A DNA stretch of 64,000 nt from Ariolimax columbianus (GCA_036924085.1 JAVGWX010000009.1:65225936-65289935), one strand, 5' to 3'. Positions 32,177-43,344 are shown, counted from the first letter of the stretch. Translations and numbers: made by a program. The notes: generated from the letters alone by a model not told the origin.

Positions 32177-33130
32177 GGCTCAGTACAGAAGGACGATGGG
32201 GTATTTGTTGAAGATCTGGGCTCGACAGTGAGCTGAACGGTATTAATTAAAGGGTGGGACAAGTAGTGTAGGGAGAGGGGAGACAATTAGTGTAGGGGAA
32301 GGGGAGACAATTAGTGTAGTGTAAGGGTGGGGAGACAATTAGTGTAGTGTAGGGGTGGGGAGACAATTAGTGTAGTGTAGGGGTGGGGAGACAATTGGTG
32401 TAGGGAAAGGGGAGACAATTAGTGTAGTGTAAGGGTGGGGAGACAATTAGTGTAGGGGAAGGGGAGACACTTAGTGTAGTGTAGGGGGAGGGGAGACAAT
32501 TAGTGTAGGGGAAGGGGTGGGGAGACAATTAGTGTAGGGGACGGGAGACAATTAGTGTAGTGTAGGGGTGGGGAGACAATTAGTGTAGTGTAGGGGACGG
32601 GAGACAATTAGTGTAGTGTAGGGGTGGGGAGACAATTAGTGTAGTGTAGGGGTGGGGAGACAATTAGTGTAGTGTAAGGGTGGGGAGACAATTAGTGTAG
32701 TGTAGGGGACGGGAGACAATTAGTGTAGTGTAGGGGTGGGGAGACAATTAGTGTAGTGTAAGGGTGGGGAGACAATTAGTGTAGGGGACGGGAGACAATT
32801 AGTGTAGTGTAGGGGTGGGGAGACAATTAGTGTAGTGTAGGGGACGGGAGACAATTAGTGTAGTGTAGGGGTGGGGAGACAATTAGTGTAGTGTAGGGGT
32901 GGGGAGACAATTAGTGTAGTGTAAGGGTGGGGAGACAATTAGTGTAGTGTAGGGGACGGGAGACAATTAGTGTAGTGTAGGGGTGGGGAGACAATTAGTG
33001 TAGTGTAAGGGTGGGGAGACAATTAGTGTAGTGTAGGGGACGGGAGACAATTAGTGTAGTGTAAAGGGGGGGGGGGCAATTAGTGTAGTGTAAAGGGGGG
33101 GGGGCAATTAGTGCAGTGCAAGATTGGGAC
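32177..33130. repeat. 28-bp G-rich minisatellite with higher-order order
   Basis: The unit is GTGTAGTGTAGGGGTGGGGA then GACAATTA, with shorter GGGACGGGAGACAATTA and GGGAAGGGGAGACAATTA types, from about 32240. Blocks of unit types recur in the same order about every 110-250 bases (for example at 32581 and 32830). It degrades to G11-G13 runs at 33065-33105. Confidence 0.93.
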
Positions 33131-33507
33131 AATTAGTTTGCAAAGAAGAAGACTACCAGAAAAAACACGGCCATGCAGAAAATATCTGACAAAAACTTTG
33201 TATAACAAAGAAGGTTATCGAGCAAGTATTGAATGTATTGAAGTAGACCTTCTACAGAAATCAGCTGATGGCACACATCATAATAAACCAGTTTCTTTAT
33301 TTTAGTATGTTAAAAGCCGAGGTTGTTTGGAGGACATAACAACAAATTTGGCTCATTGACTGCACGGGAGCAATAACAAAACGGTACCTATTGAAACCTG
33401 CATGTGGTTTTGTTCTTGTGCTGGTCGGTCACTGAGCCGTGGCCTTTATATGTTTATTATCGACTTTTCGTTTTTAGTACTGTTCCAATTTCGCAGGTTT
33501 TTTTTTT

Positions 33508-33590
33508 AGCACATGTAACTACAGGCAAAATTGCTGGGAAACGGGATATTGAGCGATACAGAAAGAAAATGTTGGACGGTTTATACGATC
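33508..33590 (+). mobile_element. short RTE-like LINE fragment
   Basis: The plus frame reads VTTGKIAGKRDIERYRKKML, matching the corresponding part of the copies at 35230 and 39010. No tail is visible. Confidence 0.55.
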
Positions 33591-34376
33591 AGCGACAAAT
33601 TGTTTTTTAAACGGGCGTGACTGGAACGTATCCATGATCCCCTATGCCAGTCAGCGAGGCACATGACGATGCTGATCAATTTGGAGAAAAGTTGATTCTA
33701 GAACTGAATTATCATGCTCAAATGGCTACTCCAGGCTGGAAGCAGTGCAGTTCTTCTTCTTCATCGTCTTCCTTTTCGTACGCTGCCAGACGTCAACCTG
33801 TATTTTTTTCGAAGAAAGCAGCGATCATCCTGAGGCTGTCGACACGTGCAGTTCAAATAGTTTGAGAACCTTCTGGCATTGTATCATTTCTGTATAATCT
33901 AAAGGTCTGCTGTTGCTAGTATATTATTGGTATGAAGATGTATGTAGCATGTTCTTTGCAGAACGTCGTTTGTTCCAATCGCCAACCTATTTGGCTGTTA
34001 TAAGTTTCTTTCAGTAAGTGGAGGGTCGGTGGTAAACGGAAAAAAACCCCGTGTCTGGAATATTGATCACAGGGGAATTAGTATTAAGAATGTGTTTATT
34101 TTCTAGTTTATTTTCTAGTTAATTTTTTAGTTAGTTAAATTTCTAGTAAATTTTTTAGTTAGTTAATTTTCTAGTAAATTTTGTAGTAAATTTTTTAGTT
34201 AGTTAATTTTCTAGTAAATATTCTAGTCAATTTCATTGATTGTCAATACGTATACCACGAAGTGCATTACTTTAAAACGTACTGAATCGGTTACGTACCT
34301 GTAAGATAAATTAGGTATTAAAACAGAAATGGAAAAACATAGAAAAGGACTCATAGAACCGACTACATTGTCCAAA
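33591..34376. other. mostly unassigned, with two small LINE ends
   Basis: It holds the LINE stub at 33754-33845, an RTE-like tail (GTAGCATGTTCTTTGCAGAA) at 33947 and an AT repeat (TTCTAGTAAATTTTTTAG words) at 34100-34230. Nothing else is supported. Confidence 0.55.
33754..33845 (-). mobile_element. tiny RNase-H LINE 3' insertion with TSD
   Basis: On minus, CGACAGCCTCAGGATGATCG then CTTTCTTCGAAAAAA and a GAA tail: only the last 90 or so bases of the family at 18940. It is flanked by GTGCAGTTC at 33745-33753 and 33846-33854. This is an extreme 5' truncation. Confidence 0.85.
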
Positions 34377-34700
34377 TGTGTTCATCGTCATGTAGCGAGC
34401 CCCCTTACAGAACGCCGCTCCACCACAGCACGTCTGAAAGAAACTCAATCTCTTGTCAGAACTCGAACCTCCTCCAGAGTCGTGCTCAAGCATTCCTTGA
34501 CATCTTTGTACCATTGCCTTTTCGGTCTTCCTCTGCCTCCTCTTGCCCTGCACCACACCTTCCATTCCCGTTCTCTGAAGACCGTTGTGTCTTTTGATGT
34601 GGCCAAAGTATTTCAGTTTTCTCTTAATGATGGAATTTATGAACCAGTTCTTATGTATGCCCAAACTCATAACGAATACCTGCATTCTTCTTTTTTCGGT
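34377..34700 (-). pseudogene. RTE-like LINE 3' fragment
   Basis: The minus frame reads NWFINSIIKRKLKYFGHIKR, then HNGLQRTGMEGVV, then decayed C-terminal words. It is closely related to the ORF at 15349, with frameshifts after GKRRQR. Confidence 0.8.
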
Positions 34701-34754
34701 GCAAGGTTTTCTGAGGACCTTTCTATAACATCTCGACTCGAAGAACTCGATTCT

Positions 34755-35095
34755 CTTCCTTGAGGTTTTGGATAACCATATTTGGGTAACTATAGAGTGT
34801 GGGTGACTATATTTGGGTAATTATAGAGTTTGGGTAACTATAGAGTTTGAGTAACTATATTTGGGTAACTATAGCGTTTGGGTAACTGTATTTGGGTAAT
34901 TATAGAGTTTGGGTAACTATATTTGGGTAATGATAGAGTTTGGGTAACTATATTTTGGAAATTATAGTTTGGGTAACTATCAAGTTTGAGTGCTATATTT
35001 GGTTAACTATAGAGTTTGGGTAACTATATGTGGGTAATTATAGAGTTTAGGTAACTATGATTGGGTAACTATAGTTTGGTAAACTATATTTGTTC
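34755..35095. repeat. degenerate about 15/31-bp AT-rich repeat
   Basis: Words GGGTAACTATATTTGGGTAA and TTATAGAGTTT recur with variable spacing. A short AGGTAGACATG triplication follows at about 35143-35170. Confidence 0.8.
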
Positions 35096-35229
35096 AGTCC
35101 CTTCTACCGTCTAATTTGTTTGTGAGGTAGGCATGGGCATTAGGTAGACATGAGGTAGACATGAGGTAGACATGAGAATAAGGTACCGGTACATTAGTTT
35201 TTGTTACATATCATAACATCAGATTGAAG

Positions 35230-35745
35230 ATACAATTTCGAAGTAATATGGAGAACAAGCCAAGCAAAGTCGGTCTTCCAGACCATGAAGGGGATCTTGT
35301 GCAACAACACATTGTCGCTGGAACTGAGAAAGAGAGTCATTTGATGCTACGAGGAACAAATACTGGCATATAGCAGTAGATCATGGACAATCAGCAAGGA
35401 AGTGCATATATCTTTGAAAGCAAGGGACCCCGAAGGACTGCAAGGAAGACTAATGATACAGTACTCGAAAGGGAAACACAAAGACAACTCATTGCAAGGA
35501 TCAGAACAAGGCAGCCATCCTTTTTCTGGCGTGCTATGAGAAGAGGCAGCTTGGAGCACGTTGAGGCAACGGGAAAGATAGCAGGAAAGAGAGGCAGAGG
35601 AAGCCAAAGAGAAAAGATATTGGACAGCCTGAGAGAAGGTCACAAGCAACAAACAACAACAGAGTTGGTAAACGACACACGTGATAGAAGCTGATGTAGA
35701 TCCATGCAGGCCAACGCCAACTGAGATTGGCACCTGATGATGATG
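35230..35745 (+). pseudogene. RTE-like LINE 3' fragment, second subfamily
   Basis: The ORF fragment includes GPRRTARKTNDTVLERE, ARIRTRQPSFFWRAMRRGSL, ATGKIAGKRGRGSQREKIL and TRDRS. It ends CACCTGATGATGATGAC. It matches 39010-39450 and 33508-33590. It lacks the RT core. Confidence 0.8.
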
Positions 35746-36179
35746 ACACGCCGTGCTCCGTTGAGACCCAGAACGGTCGACTTCATGATGGGAATCCGTA
35801 TAATGACACACACTTAAAAAATGCGAACAAAGAAAATCACGAGAAAAAAAAAAGGCGATGAAGCCAGCGCAAGAAAGTCATTCATTGTGGAAACACTAAA
35901 CGTAAGTACCTTTTAAAACAACGGACGGTATCTCTATAAGTGGTAAACGAACACCAGCATAGCCTGCCATTGTTGACTGTCTAGAGGCAATACATAGGGT
36001 AGGTTGGCGATACATTACAAGCTGACCTTCGGTAGTAGCACATCGCTTGATATGAAGAGTTATCACTCCAGCCCCTTAGAATAACAACAACTTTATGATA
36101 TAGCCCAGTACTCTTGTACTAGTCGGCGATTTTAACTTTCAGGTGGGTCGTAGCAGAATAATGACATTTTGTATTAACG

Positions 36180-36180
<1 letters not shown>
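35746..36180. other. no recognisable feature
   Basis: No gene, repeat or family match. Confidence 0.45.
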
Positions 36181-36223
<43 letters not shown>

Positions 36224-36238
36224 TATTATTATTATTAT
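36181..36238. repeat. (ATT)n microsatellite
   Basis: About 19 ATT/ATTACT units lie directly against the RTE fragment at 36239. Confidence 0.95.
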
Positions 36239-36558
36239 GGCAATGCAGAGGCTACACAACAGAAGGAAACTATGGCAGAATACCAGCAATCCAATAAAAG
36301 TGAATATATGTATAACCTGAGATTTGTCCGTGACAGCATACTGCTGCGAACCATCAATAGTTACCCAAACCTAACGGAAGATAAGCGAGTCTGTCTAGTC
36401 GAAATATTATAGGAAGACTTTTAGATAACGATGGACCGAAAAGATGTAAAATACAGACATTCGACAAGGGTTGGGCATAGAGGAAAACTGGTTCATACAT
36501 GCCATCATGAACAGAAAGTTGAAATACTTAGGTCACATTAAAAGACACAGCCTTGCTC
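36239..36558 (+). pseudogene. RTE-like LINE fragments
   Basis: GCAATGCAGAGGCTACACAA encodes the AMQRL word, and 36425-36558 gives TDIRQGLGIEENWFI then LKYLGHIKRHSL in shifting frames. Same subfamily as 15349. The part between 36320 and 36425 does not match. Confidence 0.65.
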
Positions 36559-36559
36559 A

Positions 36560-36657
36560 AATCGGATGGGTCGGACGGTGCTAATATCGAGGTCTAACTG
36601 CAGAGTACGACATAACGCATTCCGTTCCCTAGACTACATCCTGCTACTTGTAAATAG
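36560..36657 (+). mobile_element. F2 3' fragment
   Basis: CAAATCGGATGGGTCGGACG then AGAGTACGACATAACGCATT and CTACATCCTGCTACTTG. It covers the central module to mid-tail only. Confidence 0.6.
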
Positions 36658-36660
36658 GAT

Positions 36661-36929
36661 GTGGTATCGTAAAGTGAAGTCTCCAACACTTCATCCCCCA
36701 CAGCAGGGTCTGCTATGAGATCACCTTTACCTGAAGTTTCAATGGACTGGCTGTCTTACGATACCTTCATCATCATTATCATCATGAAAAGCCCTGCTCC
36801 AGTGGGAGCATCGGACCATCACTACAGTTGCCACCCTCATTTGCACTGCCCCATCTATGAGATCATTTCTTAATGCAAACAGGTAAGGCCACAGAACAAA
36901 TTACTTTCATCACTCATATGTCTAACGAA
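36661..36929 (+). repeat. 269-bp repeat, inverted partner at 43932-44200
   Basis: It contains a 103-base core (36663-36765) with 10-bp terminal inverted repeats GGTATCGTAA / TTACGATACC, MITE-like. A second part has a CATCATCATTATCATCATG stretch and CCTGCTCCAGTGGGAGCATC. The partner copy, 7 kb away and inverted, has the same length and only a few differences. Confidence 0.88.
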
Positions 36930-37534
36930 GGAAAGTGTCACCACTACAGCTTGCCCCGTTGTATCCACACATTTGCAGCATTTGTTTTAATAGCAATTGT
37001 TTCCCGTGATGAGGTTGCTAGCCGCATACATAACCTTCTTCAGTTCAGAAGTTGTTCTATCCTAGGCTTTGTCTGGTTCTTTTCATTTCATCCCGGCATC
37101 TCTAGGTCGTGGATGAGGCTGCCATCATCATCATGTAAACCAAAGGTACACAGACACAACCACTTCTACAATAACACATGGTTTTCATGGTTTCGTATCG
37201 GGAATTTGAGAACGAACGACGAAAAAGAAAGAAGACGATTGGAACTGGATTCTTAATTAAATTCTTCTTAATTCTAAGTCTCAAAACGGCCATATAGTTT
37301 CTTCTCGATTGAACTGGGCACGGGACACATCCTTTTCTTCAGATGTATGTGTTCGCGATTGTCCTGACCTACATGTACTGCTGTCATGTTTGCCAGACCG
37401 CAGCGACAGTCTGGTGGTACATGTCTCGATGTTGGTACACAGATGGTGTCTCATTCAGTTTGGTCAGTTCGGATTCGAAGCATGATGACCTGGTCTTTGC
37501 TGGTATCCTTTCTGCGACTTTATGTTGTCTCTTC
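36930..37534. other. mostly unassigned
   Basis: A weak F2-tail-like word, GGGAATTTGAGAACGAACGA, lies at about 37199-37218. Nothing else is recognised. Confidence 0.4.
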
Positions 37535-38175
37535 TCTCTTTCGCCTTATATCACTCATGGTTGCATAGGCCATGAACCAGCGCTCGCCAAGCAGCTCTCT
37601 CCTGTGCAATCTTGTCCATTTCCATTCAGCTTTTGCATGTTTTCTTTATTTCCGCATCCAGATCTCTTCTCCATGTATTCACTGGTCTGTCTATGCATCT
37701 CCTTCCCTGGGGGTTCCATGACAGGGAATGCCTGGTGCTACTGGCCTGTGACTTTCTTACTGAATGATCCATCCATCTACACTTTCTTCCTAAGATTTCC
37801 TGTTCCAATTTACCTTGTCCCGCTCTCTCCCACAGTCTGTCGTTTGTAACTATTTTATACCAAGAATCTTTCTCACGCATCTGTTGACAAAACCCTGCAG
37901 TCTCTTGTCATTGCCTTTGGTCATCCTCCAGGTTTCCGCTCCATACACTGGCTTCACATTTGAATTGAAAATCCTTATTTTTGTCTTCCTTCTTATCTCC
38001 TCGGAGTTCCATCTTGGTTTCAACATTCCGAATGCAACCCTTGCTTTTTGTATCCTTGTTTTAGTATCCTCGTCTGTCCCTCCTTCCATGTTGATGATAC
38101 TTCCTAGGTATGTAAATACCTCTACCTCTTCCAGTAGCGTTCCTCTCAACCGAATTTTCGAGTTTGTACACCAAT
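37535..38175 (-). pseudogene. RTE-like LINE, third subfamily, C-terminal half
   Basis: The minus frames read EVEVFTYLGSIINMEGGTDE, KTKIRIFNSNVKPVYGAETW and VNRCVRKILGIK (to 37850). After a frameshift come RLWERAGQGKLEQEILGRKC, then WNPQGRRCIDRPVNTWRRDL. The GGTD and NPQG words identify a widespread RTE-type lineage distinct from the others here. One frameshift near 37850 splits it. Confidence 0.85.
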
Positions 38176-38189
38176 TTCGTTGACTTTAT

Positions 38190-38440
38190 GTTGTATTGTC
38201 CTTTTATTAAAACTTTTGCTTCTTCATAGTTGATCAGGTTTTTTTCCTCTCTTCCTCTTTGACTAGATTGTCAGCCTCTTCGTTGCTACACGATGCTACA
38301 GTGTAATGGTATCAATTGAATCTCCGTTTTCTTGAGACATGTTCGCTCTCAATTCGTTAAGTTTAGTTTTCTTGTGGGATTTCTTCAGGTTTGTGGCTGA
38401 CTAAGCATTATTTAGTATCACTATGTCCTCATAGATATCG
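38190..38440 (-). pseudogene. RNase H domain fragment of a LINE
   Basis: Minus frames, with shifts, read KLNELRANMSQENGDS, then NEEADNLVKEE (the HxxxxGNExAD region), then YEEAKVLIKGQYN. They match the order in the ORF at 19239. It directly abuts the RTE fragment at 37535-38175. Confidence 0.6.
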
Positions 38441-38458
38441 TTTTTGTGGTTATTCTCA

Positions 38459-38790
38459 GCTGATGTTCCGCTTAATTCTAGGAACGAAATGTCACTAAGG
38501 GGATACCCAAGATATCATGTTGTCAGCTGATGTTCCGCTTAAATCCAGGAACGAAATGTGTCTTGGTGATCCGGGAGATATCATATTGTCAGCTGATGTT
38601 CCGCTTAAATCCAGTAACGAAATGTGTCTTGGTAATCCGCAAGATATCATGTTATCAGCTGATGTTCCGCTTAAATCCAGTAACGAAATGTCACTAAGGT
38701 GATACCCAAGATATCATGTTATCAGCTGATGTTCCGCTTAAATCCAGCAACGAAATGTGTCTTGGTGATCCGCGAGATATTATGTTTAGC
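38459..38790. repeat. 66-bp tandem repeat, about 5 units
   Basis: The unit starts CAGCTGATGTTCCGCTTAAA, then CCAGGAACGAAATG, then a TGTCTTGGTGATCCG or TCACTAAGGTGATACCC variant. Short MLSADVPLKS ORFs are artefacts of the 66-bp period. Confidence 0.9.
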
Positions 38791-39009
38791 TTGAATAAAA
38801 GTTGTTTAAAAAGAACCCGAACTATTTGTCATTTGCGAGCGGAGACCTATCAGCCCTGTATGACATTGCGCTATCAAAAGTTTATATTTTCAATTAATGA
38901 TGTTTGACCTATGATTTTCATTGTCTTCTATTGGCAAGACGTTTTTATTGTGAATATAATGTTAACTAATGCAATGACGAAATGTTGCTCAAGCAAAATC
39001 GGCCTTCCA

Positions 39010-39450
39010 GGCTGGAATTGAGAAAGTAGTCCTTGGATGTTATGTGGAACCAGTACTGAATCGTGGGCGATCAGCGAGCAAGCGCATAGATCTTTGAAAG
39101 CAGCGGAGATGTGATTTTACAGAATGCTGCGGACCTCATGGACTGCAAAGAAGACTAATGTTACAGTACTCGAAGAGGAACAAAGACAACTCATTCCAAA
39201 GGTCAGAACAAGGCAGTCATCCTTTTTCGGACATTTTATGAGAATAGGCGGCTTGGAACACGTTGTAACAACGTGCAAGATAGCAGGAAAGAGAGACAGT
39301 GGAAGGCCCAAAGAGAAGTTGTTGGACATTATGAGCGAATGGCAAGGACGACAATCAACAACATAGTTAGCAATCGACACACGTGATAGAAGTGGATTGA
39401 GGAACATGATCGACAACCACAACCGACAGGGCACCTGATGATGATGATAA
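39010..39450 (+). pseudogene. RTE-like LINE 3' fragment, second subfamily
   Basis: KTNVTVLEEEQRQLIPKVRT, then FFGHFMRIGGLEHVVTTCKI, then AGKRDSGRPKEKLL, ending CACCTGATGATGATGATAAT. Sister of 35230-35745. Confidence 0.8.
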
Positions 39451-39769
39451 TGTTAAATAATGCACGAGTCCATCACATGAAAACTTAGAATGATTTATGT
39501 TGGTTCCAAATTTATTGAGAATAGGCGACACGCGTCTGTAAAAGAGTTCAAAGTAGCCTCCATACTTTTGTTACAATTCCTCATTTCCTACAAAACTGTT
39601 TTAGATTTCCATAGAAAACACATTTTTCAGTCACGTGTGTGTGGACACTTATGAACATCTGACCTTAACGTCTTTATAGCCCTTGCCTCTTGGGGTGGTC
39701 CAGTGACGTGGCGATCACTTAGGGCGAGGTCTGAGGTGTAATGTGGATGTGGACGACACTCGAGTGTAT
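39451..39769. other. no recognisable feature
   Basis: No gene or family match. Confidence 0.45.
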
Positions 39770-39965
39770 GTTCTAGGTGGTTGTAACTGTTGCAACTCAG
39801 TGGTCTTAGGTACTGGAGGTCGCGAGTTCAAATCACGGTATAGACAGGAATTTTTTCAAGTGGATCTTCTAGCCAAAATTCTCCTGATATCTGGGTAGTG
39901 AGATCGGACTACAGTGTTCAGTGTCGAGCACGTTAAAAATTCCTTGGCAGTTGGAAATCGAAAAG
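39770..39965 (+). mobile_element. tRNA-derived SINE F6, copy 2
   Basis: The B box GCGAGTTCAAATCACGG, then CAAGTGGATCTTCTAGCC, AGTGAGATCGGACT and CAGTGTCGAGCACG match the copy at 6236. Confidence 0.8.
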
Positions 39966-40014
39966 AGTAGGCTTAACTGGACACAATTCAAATACAAATT
40001 CTACCAAAGTTATT

Positions 40015-40212
40015 TGTCCCTTCACCCAGGTGGTTTGTTAAATGCAGGTATATATGGCGCCTAACTGGCTGCGAGTCTACTTAGCTCTAGTGTTTTGAGT
40101 CTATTAAGATGAACTCGCACATCGGTTAAACCACCCTCCAAGAAACTGGTTGTATACATACTCTGTAGAGTCTTCTAAACCAGTATAAAGACGTTAAGTT
40201 AAGTTAAAGTTG
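40015..40212 (+). mobile_element. SINE F5 with CR1-like tail, copy b
   Basis: CACCCAGGTGGTTTGTTAAA, ATGGCGCCTAACTGGCTGCG, GAACTCGCACATCGGTTAAA, then ACTGGTTGTATACATACTCT and GTTAAGTTAAGTTAA. It is the most complete copy and well conserved relative to 10505. Confidence 0.85.
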
Positions 40213-40334
40213 CACTGGGCAGTAGGCAGTAAAGGACCGAGTAGTGCCATATTGCAACAGGACAAACGTACTCAAAGTCTACGTCGTTTGGATTTGATTG
40301 CAAATCGGAGATGACTCCTCAGGGGATATTCTTT

Positions 40335-40815
40335 GTCTTCTTCTTCTGCGTTCCAGCTTTTTGGCCATGCTAGACCTGTAGTCCCGTCGTCAGGACGAAG
40401 TCCACAGTCCTCTCCAGGTCCGGGTGGCAGCCCCACAATCCTCTCCAGATCCGGGTAGCAGACCCACAGCTTCTGCGTCACCTCAGCATACTGGGCAGTC
40501 TTTTAGGATCTGTTCAGGGGTGTGGACTCCGGTTCCACATGTGCAGTCACTTGTGTGTCATATCTTGCGCCGATGTAGGTGACCCATTAGTCTGCAGTGG
40601 TCAGTTTTCAGAAGAACGCCTTTCTTCCATTTTGAGTTGTACTGATTGTAGATTATAGTTTTTGCCTCTCGGTAAGACACTTTCTAGATAAGTTGCTCCA
40701 TCTTGCCACCTGCTTTGAACAGGGCATCATCTTTCTCATTCCATATGATTCCACAATGGGACGGTAGCCACGGAAGAGCAGCTGTTGAGGTTCTTTGCAT
40801 TTTATCAGATGATCT
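40335..40815 (-). pseudogene. RNase-H-type LINE C-terminus
   Basis: Minus frames: LPWLPSHCGIIWNEKDDALF (RNase H His/Asp region, with Gly-to-Trp and Ala-to-Asp losses), YNSKWKKGVLLKTDHCRLMG, then CTCGTGVHTPEQILKDCPVC. It ends in GAA repeats at about 40338-40350. A sister 3' end lies at 62070-62330. Confidence 0.75.
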
Positions 40816-40819
40816 ATAC

Positions 40820-41590
40820 ACGTGACAGCAAGTGACAGTATTCCACATTAACTCAAAATATCGACTCGCTCATCCCAAAAGATAGTCAGCATAATACTCC
40901 CTGAACACGGCATAAAAGTTAGACTAATGCGCTCTCTTGTGCTATTAATATTTCTGTATGCCTGCGAGACCTGGGCCATTACAGCATATATCCAGGGCAG
41001 AATACATGCAATGGAAATTAGGTGCTATAGAAAACTCCTAAATGTTACATATAAAGATCGTGTCACGAACGTAGAAATCCGTCAGAGAGTTGAAGACGCT
41101 ATTGGTCCTTTTGAAGATCTGTTCACAGCTATCAAAAGACGAAAGATGACCTGGTGCGGGCACGTCGCGAGGTCCAACGGAATTACCAACTCGATACTCT
41201 TTGGTTCCGTACCGGGACAGAAAGGGCGAGGACGTCCATGGAAGAAATGGGTGGACAACATCACTGAGTGGTCAGGCCTTCGTCCCGGTGAGATACGTCA
41301 GACGGCGACAGACAGAGAGGGATGGCGTGGGATTTTGGGAGTGTCTTCGTGTGTGCCCCAACGACCTGATGGGTTACGGAATGAACTGAACTGAACTGAA
41401 TAACAGCACCATGCATTGCTGGCTCTCTTTCGCTCCAGCTGGTGGTAGTAAACTTTTCATCACCAGTAACAATTCTTCTAAGAAAACCGTCAGCATCTTC
41501 TAAGAAGTACCACAGGAGTACTTGACAGGCATAATCTGGTCGTTGTTTCACTTCTGGGATTCGCTGCTGTGGTTCCCACCTCGGTGACAC
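40820..41590 (-). mobile_element. mariner transposase remnant split by an RTE LINE
   Basis: Minus 41585-41403 reads EVKQRPDYACQVLLWYFLED, then ADGFLRRIVTGDEKFTTTSW (TGDE carries the first catalytic Asp), then MHGAV. Minus 40911-40830 continues with VQGVLC, FGMSESIF and VEYCHLLSRV, matching the segment after the second Asp region. The LINE at 40912-41402 lies between them. About 30 residues are missing at the junction, and no TSD was seen. Confidence 0.7.
40912..41402 (+). mobile_element. RTE-like LINE, fourth subfamily, (TGAAC)n tail
   Basis: Open from 40927 to 41394: RSLVLLIFLYACETWAITAY, AMEIRCYRKLLNVTYKDRVT, RKMTWCGHVARSNGITNSIL, GSVPGQKGRGRPWKKWVDNI and VPQRPDGLRNELN. It ends in tandem TGAAC at 41381-41402. 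It is intact at the protein level over 155 codons but 5'-truncated, and so relatively young. Confidence 0.85.
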
Positions 41591-41699
41591 TCCATGGATG
41601 CTACCAACTTACATTGCGCTGAGACAAACCTTCCAATTGTTAGCTCAATTTTCACATTTTTACTTTCCGGCTTCTTGTTTAAACCAAATATTATAACTC

Positions 41700-42890
41700 A
41701 CTCACTCATACTTAACTATTCACTCATACCTACCTATACACTCATACTTAACTATTCACTCATACCTACCTATACACTCATACTTAACTATTCACTCATA
41801 CCTACCTATACACTCATACTTAACTATTCACTCATACTTACCTATACACTCATACTTACCTATTCACTCATACTTACCTATTCAATCATACTTAACTATT
41901 CACTCATACTTACCTATTCACTCATACTTACCTATACACTCATACTTACCTATTCACTCATACTTAACTATTCACTCATACTTACCTATTCACTCATACT
42001 TACCTATTCAATCATACTTAACTATTCACTCATACTTACCTATTCACTCATACTTACCTATACACTCATACTTACCTATTCACTCATACTTAACTATTCA
42101 CTCATACTTACCTATACACTCATACTTACCTATTCACTCATACCTACCTATACACTCATACTTAACTATTCAATCATACTTAACTATTCACTCATACTTA
42201 CCTATACACTCATACTTACCTATTCACTCATACTTAACTATTCACTCATACTTACCTATACACTCATACTTAACTATTCACTCATACCTACCTATACACT
42301 CATACTTAACTATTCACTCATACCTACCTATACACTCATACTTAACTATTCACTCATACCTACCTATACACTCATACTTAACTATTCACTCATACCTACC
42401 TATACACTCATACTTAACTATTCACTCATACTTACCTATACACTCATACTTACCTATTCACTCATACTTACCTATACACTCATACTTACCTATTCACTCA
42501 TACTTACCTATACACTCATACTTACCTATTCACTCATACTTACCTATTCACTCATACTTACCTATACACTCATACTTACCTATTCACTCATACTTACCTA
42601 TTCAATCATACTTACATATTCACTCATACTTACCTATTCACTCATACTTACCTATTCACTCATACTTACCTATTCACTCATACTTACCTATTCACTCATA
42701 CTTACCTATACACTCATACTTACCTATTCACTCATACTTACCTATTCAATCATACTTACATATTCACTCATACTTACCTATTCACTCATACTTACCTATT
42801 CACTCATACTTACCTATTCACTCATACTTACCTATTCACTCATACTTACCTATTCACTCATACTTACCTATTCACTCATCTACTCAGTCA
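41700..42890. repeat. 18-bp minisatellite, about 66 units
   Basis: The unit is CACTCATACTTACCTATT, with TATA and CTTAACTA variants that recur in blocks. A 470-codon ORF across it (Thr/Leu/Ile/Tyr-rich) is an artefact of the period. Confidence 0.97.
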
Positions 42891-43009
42891 CCTACTCACT
42901 CATCTACCAATTACATCTACAACTTATTGATAACGCTAACTTAGCCGGTAAAAGTGACCTTTCTTATAACCCAAGGCGCAGTGAACAAAGATTTTCCACC
43001 TTGTAGTGT

Positions 43010-43195
43010 AATACTAGACTTCTCACTAACCCTAACCCTAACCCACCACTATGTGGATCACAGTCCTTATCCCCAACCTCGTTGCCCAGCTGCTGTAACA
43101 CAATATGTTTCCATTTTGCACGGCGTTGACATGAGAAAGGGGTATATGTCAGTATGTTTTGTTCTGACCCAGACGCTAGCAATTTGACATCCAAA
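43010..43195 (+). mobile_element. F4 element fragment, copy f
   Basis: GGATCACAGTCCTTATCCCC then CCTCGTTGCCCAGCTGC, then CAGTATGTTTTGTTCTGACC and CAGACGCTAGC. The start is lost. It includes CTAACCCTAACCCTAACCC at 43025-43043, which looks telomeric but is short. Confidence 0.6.
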
Positions 43196-43344
43196 ATGAA
43201 TCTGTCAACACAGATACTATTAGCAGAACTTTCATCAGACTGCCAGTTTTAGGGCATGGAAAAAAGTGTATGAATATACCATTGCGTTAAGTGGCCCTAT
43301 CTGTCCTTCCTGACCTGCAATTCTTTGGTTGCTGATAGTTCTAA

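Noticed and set aside
33111..33305. 64-codon ORF as a transposase end
   Set aside because: The words were suggestive of a mariner C-terminus, but no motif or neighbouring end could be confirmed.
37815..38183. Plus-strand 122-codon ORF
   Set aside because: Shadow of the minus-strand RTE-like coding sequence (YLGS, YGAETW motifs).
41594..43006. 470-codon Thr/Leu/Tyr-rich ORF
   Set aside because: Open only because of the 18-bp unit; no conserved domain or start context.
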